In this document: piece after piece, positions 55,593-64,000 of the stretch
Numbering within the stretch: the first letter of the stretch is position 1
Layout: each line of letters begins with the position of its first letter
Assembly: GCA_944472135.2 (NCBI GenBank)
Contig: OX235264.1
Coordinates: 89,042,319 to 89,106,318, forward strand
From: Trichobilharzia regenti
Taxonomy: Eukaryota; Platyhelminthes; Trematoda; Strigeidida; Schistosomatidae
Direction of reading: 5' to 3'
DNA length: 64,000 nt
The notes under the pieces: model-generated
What the model was told of the DNA's origin: nothing
What the model saw: the letters and a program-made list of their open reading frames with translations, nothing else
The model's database searches: none
Program-made: the position numbers and the translations under genes

Positions 55593-57822
55593 TGCATTTT
55601 GACTGCTTTTAGACGTTTTTGCAATATCCTACAAAGTTCCTGAGTTTTGTGTTACCCTTTAGCGCTTTATTTTCCTCAAGTTGTGACTTCATTTTGTGTT
55701 TCTCTTCAAGCAGTTTGAGTTTCATGTATTTGTTTTAACACATTAAATTCCTTAAATACATGGTATTTTCTTTCCAATTTCTTTAGTTTCAGTCGCGTTT
55801 TCCGGTCAGTAAATGGAGTTGGTGTCTTTAGAGCAGATTTTAGGGGCGCGATGTCTCTTGCTGAGCCAACTGTTTTGTAGAAAATCTCAAGTGATACTTC
55901 TAAGTTATTATTGATGAAATATTCTTCCCAGTCAGAACTTCTCAACAGATCTGATAGGAATTCCCAATCAGCATTCTTATAGTCCCTATATTGCTAGCGC
56001 GCCGGGGAATTTTTAGGTGTGTATTTAGTTGTTAGTCGGAGGGGTAGCGTGCAGTACAATATGTTGTGATCATTGTTATCGAGTTTATTTCCCACCTCTA
56101 TCGAGATGAGCTCTATGTTATGACAGAGGATTAAGTCAAGAGTATTTTGGTTTCTTGCAGGAAGGCGTACGCACTGCTTCCATCCTCCTATGTCTATAGC
56201 TTGTAGTAGCCCTTCATGGATTCTAGGTCCTGTACAGGTATCCCAGTTCACTCCGGGCAAGTTAAAAATCTCCACATACTACTTTGTAGTCGAAGTCCAG
56301 CGTAGCTGCATTCTCTAGTATTTCTGCAATTGCTATATCAGCCATTTCAGGACTACTTGGGGGTCTGTATATACATCCCACGAGAATTTTACTTTTGTTT
56401 GTGTGGATGCTTATACACTTAGATTCTCGGGGTTTGTGAGTTGTTGGGTCATTGAAAGTATTGGAGTTAGTGGATTTAGAGGCATATATTAAGCAACCGG
56501 CTGCTCCTTTCGCCCTTCAATTTGCGTTGTAATTTGCTGGACCTAGGTACCCTGTGTTAAGATTACCTTGGTGGTTGTAACTCATGGGGCTTTCTGATAT
56601 GTATCCACATATATATATTTATGTGTGTGTGTGCATGTTGGTCTCTCTTTCTGTTTGCTCGGTTAGTCTGTGACCACTTCACTTGTATGGACTTGTCTCC
56701 TTTAATAATGTGTATTCTCCTTATATTATATTATATATAATATGAGTGTTTGTTGACAGTCCGTTGCTTGGTGACATATATCCATATATGTTTGTTGGCA
56801 TGTCTGCTATATTCGCTATGTATAATTGGATCGACACTCCATTATAATTAGCCATTCATGTTAAGACTGTCTAATGATTTTCCCACGCTTGTCTGAATTA
56901 TTTATATATATTCGCACTCAATTTGTGTGAACTACTTTACTTTACTTTACAACTACTTTAATTACTTGCCACTTTGGTGTGAGACCATTTATTTTCGTCT
57001 CCTTGTGTTTGGACAATAGAAGTATCATCGCAAACCTAGTGGTCTTCTGATTTCCGCCTTCTCGCGTCAGGACTATTAATTTCTCGACCAGTCCATAACA
57101 ATAATTCAGCGACGAGTACATAGCAATTTGGCGACGGGGAAACTAGAACATAACACTTTCATAGCCGTATGCATATTGGCTCACCTCACATGTGTGAGTG
57201 AAGTTATTGAGGCGATCAAGTGTCGACCTATACTCATTATTTTGATGAGGTTCAACATAGATAGTGCGAGAGTTTGGACGAGAACTTTCGTTAATATGGT
57301 GCCTATATGAGTTCCGTTTAGTGCTCCATATATCCTGAGGATTCATTCTACGTTGCATTCCCAAGTTATGTGCGTTGTTAGGCATGTTACTTCCAGTTCG
57401 GGAAGGGGTATTCCTTCTCACATGCTGCGTGACGTCTTTGGGAATGTGCTTCGTTACCCACGCTTTGTCATTTTTTAGACTGACATGCTGCTTATTAGAC
57501 TTATTACGAGGGAGGTATGTCGAAGTCGGGGTGGGACTCTAGGCTTTGTGGTCTTTTTTGCGGTTTCTACTGAGGGACTCACTGGCTTGGATCCAGATTG
57601 AGTGTGGTTTGCCAGTAGTTTCTGGTCAGCCGCAGTTTGTGCGTCTATGTCAACCTCATGTAGGTCAGCAGGTTTTCGAGATGTGCTCACATGTACTCTA
57701 AGATTGCACCCAGTGACACTGCTCTTAATGAGTTTCGGGTCGCTCTTAACTGCCGTTTTTCTCCTAACACTATACACGTGACTTGCTGTGCTTCAGTGTC
57801 CGTCGACACTTTAGCACTGATA
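55593..57822 (-). pseudogene. Inverted CR1-like LINE: ORF2 start and ORF1 end
   Basis: Reverse complement of about 39165-40830. It carries, from right to left, the basic ORF1 tail (57777-57161), the endonuclease remains (56275-55994, LPGVNWDTCTGPRIHEG) and the following segment (55945-55706). It shares the TAG after NSPAR with the plus-strand copy, so both derive from one already broken parent, or one is a duplicate of the other. It is interrupted by a solo LTR at 56595-57155 and bounded by the composite at 55592. Confidence 0.8.
56595..57155. mobile_element. Solo LTR with 5-bp target duplication
   Basis: 561 bp starting TGATATG and ending CATAACA, absent from the plus-strand LINE copy at the matching site (GGCTATGAAAGCCCC near 39826). 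It is flanked by CTTTC on both sides (56590-56594 and 57156-57160). TG...CA ends plus a 5-bp duplication and no coding content fit a solo LTR of a family not otherwise present here. GT and TA-rich runs lie in its first 200 bp. Confidence 0.8.
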
Positions 57823-57827
57823 CCAGA

Positions 57828-58060
57828 TATCAATGGAGTTGAAGATTGAACGATCAATTCATGGTTGTTTGCTCTAAATCAACTTCCCCAATTTTCGCGG
57901 AGGCATCAATACGACAGTCATCGTCTCATCAATCGCTGTTCAGAAAGAAGAGTAAAACATCGTAAGAAACCTTAGTCATACTTGATTTATATGTTGGTGT
58001 AACAATACAGAATACTCAAGTCAACAATTGGTGTTTTGGTTTTTTCGTCCGTTATTACTA
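57828..58060 (+). repeat. Truncated 5' LTR, copy 4
   Basis: Starts TATCAATGG (first G changed to A) and stops after CGTCCGTTATTACTAAGC, where it passes into coding sequence AAGCCAAGT. A TAAGC microhomology at the join suggests template switching or end-joining. Confidence 0.75.
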
Positions 58061-58320
58061 AGCCAAGTTTAAACGAAAGAGTAATTGTTAAATTGACTTG
58101 CACGAATAAAGGCATTTCTAGTTTCAAGTTACTATTTGAATGCTATTACCTTTGGTGTAAATTACTCTGTGCCTACGCTTGGTTGACCAGATACGCCGTG
58201 TGTTTGTTCGTCATCTATATTCTACGACACAATGACATGAGCGTGTTGCCGTTCAGATTTGAGGATATAGCTGATAGAAGGAAGTTAGCAAATGAACTCT
58301 GCGACGATTTTCCAACCTAG
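58061..58320 (+). CDS. Membrane tail of the Gag-membrane protein, copy 4
   Basis: An open frame entering from the LTR (58036-58320) keeps the last 86 or so residues: NERVIVKLTCTNKGISSF, the hydrophobic segment LLFECYYLWCKLLCAYAWL-TRYAVCLFVIYIL, and the tail LPFRFEDIADRRKLANELCD ending DDFPT. It is identical in translation to the same part of the composite's right arm. No obvious ATG opens it except in the LTR-derived part, so expression is uncertain. Function unknown. Confidence 0.55.
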
Positions 58321-58333
58321 AGCGTCAACCTGA

Positions 58334-58760
58334 GAAGGGTTGTAGGCGTACCGCTGTAAGTTCTACAATTCTTCAAAGGGAAGCGCATCAGTGAGCAGTC
58401 CAATGTGCTTGGTATGTGATTTTGTACATATGTTCATGTTGCATCAACTGAATTGGTATCATCTGTCATCTAGCTGTTGGTAATTCTGTTTGTGTCCGGA
58501 CGTCTTCCACTTGGATCATCAACCTGAGAAGGAATGTAGGCGTACTGCTGTAAGTCCTACACTTCTTCAAGGGTAGCTTGTCAAGGCAGAATCCCCAACA
58601 TTGGATGTGTTGATTGTACATATGTTTGTGTTGAATAATTGTGTGAGTTCCAATTATTGTAATTGTTGGTTAATCTTGTGTGTGTCCCGACATTGCACAA
58701 CTTACAATCGTCAACCTGCGAAGGGTTGTAGGCGTACTGGTGTAAGTCCTGCAATTCTTC
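58334..58760 (+). other. Three 41-nt hairpin repeats, copy 4
   Basis: Hairpins at 58334-58374, 58528-58568 and 58720-58760, identical to those at 54137-54563 as far as compared. Confidence 0.75.
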
Positions 58761-58838
58761 AAAGGAATTCCATCAAGATGTGATCCGCGAGTTTGTGTGT
58801 ACTGTTTGTATATATGTGTGGTGTGTCGTATCAATTGG

Positions 58839-60128
58839 TTTCTAGATATTAATATCATCCCTGTACCCAAGTCCGGTTCTGGAGATAGTGTTAAGTTTAG
58901 ACCAATTGCCATTACCTCTCTTTTTTTGAAACTGATGGAGAAACTACTGTTACAAAAACTCATTCCCTTCCTAAGCTTCGCAAACGATCCAAAGCAGTTT
59001 GCTTACAAACAGGGTAGAAGTACTTTGGATGCTGCTGCTGTGTTTCATCACAACATTGTATCCTCCTTAGACAAGGGGGCCAAGTATGTCCGTTGTACTT
59101 TCCTTGATTACACATCTGCTTTTGACTCTGTACCTAGAGGCCTTTTGTTAAACAAGCTTAGCCTTACACAAACTGAGTCCTGGGTTATCAACTGGCTGCA
59201 CTCTTACTTCTCCAATAGGATGCAGTACACGGTATATAATGGTGTAGCTTCCTCTCCTTTGCTTACTGAACCTGGTGTTCCTCAGGGTGCTGTTCTCTCG
59301 CCGTCTCGCTTTTCCTTCTTCTTACATGACTTACCTCTCTCAGACGAAATCAACTTCGTCAAATGTGCAGATGACCTGACTGTTTCGCTTCCCGTTAAGT
59401 CTCAGTCAGACTGCTTCAAATTAAATAGCTTCCTGTCGGACATCAGTCAGTGGTCTAAACTAAATGGCCTAACGCTGAATCCCTCAAAATGCCAGACTGT
59501 CGACTTCTCCTTTAGGCATAAACGAGATCTACAAACACTAGTAAGCACTCATGATGTCTGTAGAATTGAGGGGACTATAATTGAAACAAAGTCTAATGCA
59601 AAATACCTCGGATCAGTTATATCTTCCGACCTTACCTGGTCATCTCATATCCAAATGATTTCCAAGAAAGTGTTTCGTCTAACCTACTACATTAAGAAAC
59701 TCAGACTAACTGGAGTCCCTCAACCTCTGCTTTCACAATTTGTCAACTCTCGTATCCTACCTATTCTACTTTACTGTTCCCCGTTAGTCTTTCCTGGGTT
59801 ACTGAAAAAGGATTATACCATCCTGAGAAGGATGTTGAAGGTAGTTAGTAGGACTAGCGGTGTAAAACTCAGTCAGCTCGTCACAACATTAGTGGATAAG
59901 CATCTGAATACATGTGAGAAATGGTCTAAAACCATACTCTCTGACTGCCAACACCCCCTCTATTCCCAACTCTCTCCTTGCATCTCATCAGGTAGAACCA
60001 GAAATCAGTACAAAATAATATATGCTCGTACAACCAAGTATAGGAACTCAACGATACCATATTTGGCCCGTGTTCTAAGTGACAGAGACAATGTTAAGCG
60101 TGAAACCTATGACTTGCTTTGTTGTTAA
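58839..60128 (+). CDS. LINE reverse transcriptase, N-terminally truncated, CADD box
   Basis: An open frame of 429 codons of LINE RT, with no own start codon. Motifs in order: FLDINIIPVPKSG, KFRPIAITSLFLKLMEKLL, FAYKQGRSTLDAA, FLDYTSAFDSVPR, GVPQGAVLSPSRFSFFLHDL, the catalytic box KCADDLTVS near 59360, LNPSKCQTVDFSF, AKYLGSVISSDLTWSSHI, and a C-terminal region with ILPILLYCSP and LSDRDNVKRETYDLLCC. The aromatic residue of the usual YADD/FADD box is cysteine (TGT, one transition from TAT). Apart from that and the 5' truncation no damage is visible. It fits the Jockey/CR1 branch with endonuclease lost. Confidence 0.83.
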   Translation, partial: FLDINIIPVPKSGSGDSVKFRPIAITSLFLKLMEKLLLQKLIPFLSFANDPKQFAYKQGRSTLDAAAVFHHNIVSSLDKGAKYVRCTFLDYTSAFDSVPRGLLLNKLSLTQTESWVINWLHSYFSNRMQYTVYNGVASSPLLTEPGVPQGAVLSPSRFSFFLHDLPLSDEINFVKCADDLTVSLPVKSQSDCFKLNSFLSDISQWSKLNGLTLNPSKCQTVDFSFRHKRDLQTLVSTHDVCRIEGTIIETKSNAKYLGSVISSDLTWSSHIQMISKKVFRLTYYIKKLRLTGVPQPLLSQFVNSRILPILLYCSPLVFPGLLKKDYTILRRMLKVVSRTSGVKLSQLVTTLVDKHLNTCEKWSKTILSDCQHPLYSQLSPCISSGRTRNQYKIIYARTTKYRNSTIPYLARVLSDRDNVKRETYDLLCC

Positions 60129-60906
60129 TAACATAATTTTGGCCCTTGTTATTTCCCCCTTACACTCTCTTATTTGTACTCTATAGTGAACAACCTTCTT
60201 AAACATACTTAGCTGCTTAAAATTATTATCATTGGCTTACATTTTTATTCTTTATTCTATTCCTTCTTTGTACATCTACTGGGTCCGACGATATTATCAC
60301 TATGATTATTAAAAATTGTCCCGTCATTAACCATCATGTAACATTAGTTTTGTGGTTGTTCTTTGTTCGGCACTATTTAACTGACAATCTTGTTTGTTAT
60401 TGCCACTATCACCATCTTAAAAATTTTGTATTATGCATGATTCCTCACACTACCACTACAAACACTGCATTAGTGCTGACAATAAAAAAACATAACCTGA
60501 AATGTTTATCTTATGATTGCTTAGTGTTGTTCAATCAAATTAACTGATCATCTTAGCTATAAACATTTTTTTAAGAACATCTCATAATTTCCCGTATGAT
60601 TATAGCTGTTACTGTTCACCACGCATACTCATATCGTAGCTTCCACTAACCAATACTGAAATATTTTTTCATTATTTGTGTTTATCTTCCTTTTTACTTG
60701 GTATTTTTATTGCATTTTTTTGTTATATCTGTGTTTCTATTTTGGTTTTTTGTTGTTATTGTTTTTTTTTAAATATTTTATTTTTTTTATAATACTCCTT
60801 TTAAATGTACGATGAAATTAGATGCAATATTGTAGATATGTGCTGAAAATTCCACACTGTACCACAAGTACTGTTTCTGGAATAAAGCGAAATTGTTATT
60901 GTTATT
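58839..60906 (+). mobile_element. 5'-truncated LINE inserted in copy 4
   Basis: Interrupts the 3' non-coding region of copy 4 (which resumes GTGTTTTTTTGGATTTATTG at 60907). It begins inside RT coding sequence, has about 780 bp of 3' non-coding sequence and ends in AATAAAGCG plus an (ATTGTT)n-type tail. An ATTGG at both edges may be the target duplication. It belongs to a family different from the CR1-like LINE at 38-42 kb. Confidence 0.8.
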
Positions 60907-61541
60907 GGTGTTTTTTTGGATTTATTGTGTTTACTCGTTGTTTTCGTACCTTGTTGTTATTATATAATTTTGTTAAAATTTTCGTCGTGATTACTTCTGT
61001 AGTTGTGTCCACTCTTCTACGTTCGTGAATGAATTGATTGATGTTAGAAACAGCAGATGGGTCGTATACGCCGTGGAGTCAAGGCTATTGCGGAGAACGA
61101 AATGCATACGGAGATAATGATTAGCTGTGATCCCACACACGGGGAGCGGGAGTTTAGACGACTGAGGCATGCGCACGTCACCGTTACTAGAATCGAGGCA
61201 GAATGAGTGACAGGCGATTTCAGTGGTAATTGGTAGTGAGTAGATACAAGGATGTGCGTGGAGTATCGTGAGGTGGTGCTATGGTCACGTTGCATTCTGC
61301 AATAGTCATTCTAGCAGGTGGAGACTGTGTTGCAAGTGTGAAGTGGACATTTTTAACTGGAAGGCGGAGGTCGTCATTGATGTGTGAGATTGTGCTGTGA
61401 GTATGCTTGTGGTGTGTTGGCTTTTCTGTTTGTTTTCCATTTCAGCTCTGTCCGAGTGACCCAGGTTCTCGCAATGGCATCCAAGTCAACGCGTATTGGT
61501 CGTGATGGAGAAAAGGGATGGATCCGTTTTTTGCCGGGGAG

Positions 61542-61860
61542 TGTCAATGTGGTTGAAGATTGAACGATCAATTCATGGTTGTTTGCTCAAAATCAACTTC
61601 CTCGATTTTCGCGGAGGCATCAATACGACAGTCATCGTCTCATCGGTCGCTGTTCAGAAAGAAGAGTAAAAAACCGTCAGAAACCTTAATGATAACATTT
61701 TCTATATGTTGGTGTTACAATAAAGAATTCTTGAGTGGCCAATCGGTGTTTTGGTTTTTTCGTCCGTTATTACTTAGCGCTTCTGAGAAACTTCAAGGAA
61801 CAGCGTGAGTCCCAGCATAGCAAGAGCTGGGCATTAACGGTTTACGAGACGTGACTGACA
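61542..61860 (+). repeat. 3' LTR, copy 4
   Basis: 319 bp, nearly identical to 55274-55592, with the same internal deletion. Confidence 0.85.
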
Positions 61861-61865
61861 TCAGA

Positions 61866-63109
61866 TGTATTTATCAGTGTTGTCAACTTTGTTTCGATGG
61901 AGTTCTTAGTTGCTTACCTTTGGCTTGTCGTTTTATCCGAGAGTACTTTAATAGTCTTGAATTTAGTGGCGGTAGCCAGAAGATTTTCGGCCATCTTAAA
62001 TCGTTCAGCTGTTATGTAGCTGTCGAACCTAAAGAGTATAGGACAAGAATGCTTTAGTTTTTTTTGCTTAGGCGAATGCACTGATAAGGTGCATTCAAGA
62101 GATTTTCAGCCTTCAGCAATGAGTGCTGGACTGACTTTATGGGCTCGCTATCCGGTACATGATACACTTTTGCGTTTTGTTTTGAAGCCAACCTTTTAAC
62201 AACTTCGCTGGATAGAAAGTCGATGGCGTTTTCTAACTGCTTCGCAAATTCTGAGTCAGTATGAGTCATACTAGAGGTCATATTAAAAAGCTTTAGAATT
62301 GTAGGATCCTGCAGTTCCTTCTTCATACGTGAGATAGTTTCGGGTATACGTGTAGTACCCATATACCAACTGTAAACACGCTTTTTAATCTAATTTGTAT
62401 ACTTGTATTATATGTGTATACAGACCGATTTTATATGTACTTCGCAAACATTTGTGAATTTACTGTTGAACACTACCTTGACACAATTTCGAATTTGATT
62501 ATCGTTGCAATACATATTCGTAATATTCGCAAGTGCCTTTTGATTTACGTTGTGGGCATCGAGTAGCCAAAAAGTCTGAGCATATTAATAAGAATGAAGA
62601 AATTCTGGAATATATGTGTACGGCAGTATAGTCAGAAAACGCACGCAACAAAATTGGTGAGCCTGACATGATATTTCGACAGCGACGACAAATTGGTGTT
62701 CTTGATGATAACCGGTTCACCCCGACGACAAGTTGTTGACCCCAACGACAAATTGTCCATCGCGACGACAACTTTTTCACCTAGACGATAACTTGTTCAC
62801 TGCGACGAAAACGTGTTGACTCCAACGACATTTTGTTCACCCGAACGCATCATTTCACTTGCTGGATTATTTAAACTCTAACTTTATCGGATATATATAC
62901 ATATAATAGACATTTCGAGCTCATTCTTGTGCTTTCTCATCGTACAACTTGCAGTAAACTCCCTCGCGCTTTCTGAGTCAGTATAAGTCGTTCTAGAGGT
63001 CATATTAAAAAGCTTTAGGATTGTAGGATCCTGCAGTTCCTTCTTCATACGTGAGATAGTTTCAGGTATACATTCTAGTGAGCTTAATTTCGTTTTCAAT
63101 TCATCTATC
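61866..63109 (-). pseudogene. Inverted CR1-like LINE: ORF1 with minisatellite block
   Basis: Reverse complement of about 37925-39165. Going up in coordinate it holds the RNA-binding part (62054-62362, VYHVPDSEPIKSVQHSLLKA), the intervening block with minisatellite, both 101-bp repeats (around 62245-62345 and 62967-63067), and part of the coiled coil. It stops at TAGATAGATG (63109), where a LINE tail begins. So the unusual ORF1 arrangement is shared by both copies. Confidence 0.78.
62664..62843 (-). repeat. 20-bp minisatellite, inverted copy
   Basis: Same degenerate 20-bp array as at 38192-38371, on the other strand. Confidence 0.8.
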
Positions 63110-63680
63110 TAATAATAATAATAATTTTATTTTCTAATAAACATAAGTTTACATGAAAATACATGCCATTTTTACAGGCACGATCAAGTGTTTTATAATG
63201 TCAAATCTTAAATTGTCTACAAGTTAATAGTGTTGCAACAGTTAAATATTTGATATATATATAATTACACTCATTGTCTGAACCAGGCCGTATAATTATT
63301 GAATTGTACAGTTGTCCTCCAGGTTGGGCGGGAAATTTGACTTCGTTTTGTTTTCATCCTGTGGTTGTAGGCATACGATAACCAACCAATATTGAGGTAA
63401 GTGCAACGTTTACAAAGGATTAAAAGCTGTTTTAGAAAAATTAAAGTGCTGTGGTGTAACATTAAAGTGTAATAGATTAAGTGAGTGAAATATATCATTA
63501 ATAAACACATTTATGTAGAAAACAGAATGGGGAAGTAATTAATCCTTAGGCCGACAACGTTCATTTGCAATGTATAATGAAACCAATATATTTTATACTA
63601 TCATGATGTCTACTTTTGGCTTTAATACAATTATTTTCAAGCCAGTTGTTTTTATTTCATGCCTTTTTGTCTATTTGGTG
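63110..63680 (-). mobile_element. LINE 3' end inserted at edge of inverted LINE
   Basis: Related to 31719-32268. On the minus strand it ends GCCTGTAAAAATGGCA, stem TAAAC/GTTTA and a (TTA)n tail abutting ORF1 sequence at 63109. A 79-codon minus frame (CKRCTYLNIGWLSYA) is shared with the other copy. Confidence 0.65.
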
Positions 63681-64000
63681 CACAGCCGTACTCTCCAGAG
63701 AATAGGAATAGAATAAGTCGAATCAAATTCATAAAGAGCTATAAAATGTTAGGTTTAATGGAATATAATGAGGATCAAGTAAAGACGTTATTAGAAAATA
63801 AATGAGTCAAGATATTGTGAAGTGGTATTTAAAGATCTGACAATGGATAGCAAGTTAATTTATAGGATGCCCCATAAATCTGTGCAGATCCCGCGTGGTC
63901 GCATCTCAACAATAGGCTGAGCGAATGGTATATATTTAAAGGTAGAAGCATGATCTGTCAAGGCGTTCATTATTATCTCTTTCAAGATAAAGGTCTAAGC
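63681..64000. other. No feature recognised
   Basis: Only short chance ORFs; could continue the LINE to its left. Confidence 0.35.

Larger units (their letters stand above)
57828..61860 (+). mobile_element. Gag-membrane element, copy 4: internally deleted, LINE inserted
   Basis: Partial 5' LTR (57828-58060) fused to the membrane end of the ORF, then three hairpins, the 3' non-coding region split by a LINE (58839-60906), and a full 3' LTR (61542-61860). It is inserted in the inverted CR1-like LINE. Flanking bases CCAGA (57823-57827) and TCAGA (61861-61865) suggest a 5-bp target duplication with one change. Gag and linker are gone. It is nearly identical to the right arm of the composite in shared parts. 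Confidence 0.82.

Noticed and set aside
1..64000. Assignment to a sex-specific (W) or pericentromeric region because of repeat density
   Set aside because: Plausible, but nothing in the sequence alone proves chromosomal location.

Overview
The window is almost entirely mobile DNA from an AT-rich animal genome. A blood fluke (Schistosoma or a close trematode) fits best. The first LTR family has a Gag with a CHCC finger (C-X2-H-X9-C-X3-C) and a Trp-tRNA-like primer site, both hallmarks of the CsRn1 clade of Ty3/gypsy elements known from flukes. Alongside it lie CR1-like LINEs, a Penelope-like element with a GIY-YIG domain, and LINE tails ending in (ATT)n. I see no host protein-coding gene, tRNA or rRNA gene, and no CRISPR array. 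The genus is an inference, not a proof.

Layout: (1) 1-14810, a head-to-tail array of three CsRn1-type elements sharing LTRs (period about 5,094 bp), inserted in the C-terminal coding part of a CR1-like LINE (14811-15248). (2) 15.3-21.8 kb, old fragments: LINE tails with stem-loops, a gypsy RT piece, and a minus-strand gypsy block arranged RNaseH-IN / LTR / gag, a second example of LTR sharing. (3) 21813-25773, a complete pol-less LTR element coding a BEL/Pao-type Gag followed by an unknown acidic region and a C-terminal membrane segment, with three 41-nt hairpins downstream. (4) 25.8-30.1 kb, a decayed gypsy RT and a fold-back Penelope-like element with 843-bp inverted arms. (5) 30918-42549, four tandem copies of a 2,054-bp unit that feed into a CR1-like LINE with broken ORF1 and ORF2. 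(6) 42550-46528, a second complete copy of the Gag-membrane element on the minus strand with a 5-bp target duplication ATATA. (7) 46.5-49.9 kb, mostly unassigned. (8) 49893-55592, a head-to-head composite of two Gag-membrane arms. (9) 55593-63109, an inverted copy of the CR1-like LINE, split by a solo LTR, by a shrunken Gag-membrane element and, inside that, by a 5'-truncated LINE with a CADD reverse transcriptase. (10) 63110-64000, a LINE tail and unassigned sequence.

How the parts work together: these are layers of nested insertion, tandem duplication and inversion, not an operon or pathway. Near-identity of copies (CsRn1-type Pol, 2,054-bp units, Gag-membrane arms) says much of the growth is recent, or that copies are being homogenised.

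The strongest candidate for something undescribed is the Gag-membrane LTR element. Four related structures are present. None carries protease, reverse transcriptase or integrase. All keep the membrane-segment ORF end, and all keep the 41-nt hairpins (14 repeats seen). The smallest derivative keeps little beyond LTR sequence, the membrane tail and the hairpins. Coordinates of repeat edges were set by eye and may be off by a few bases.
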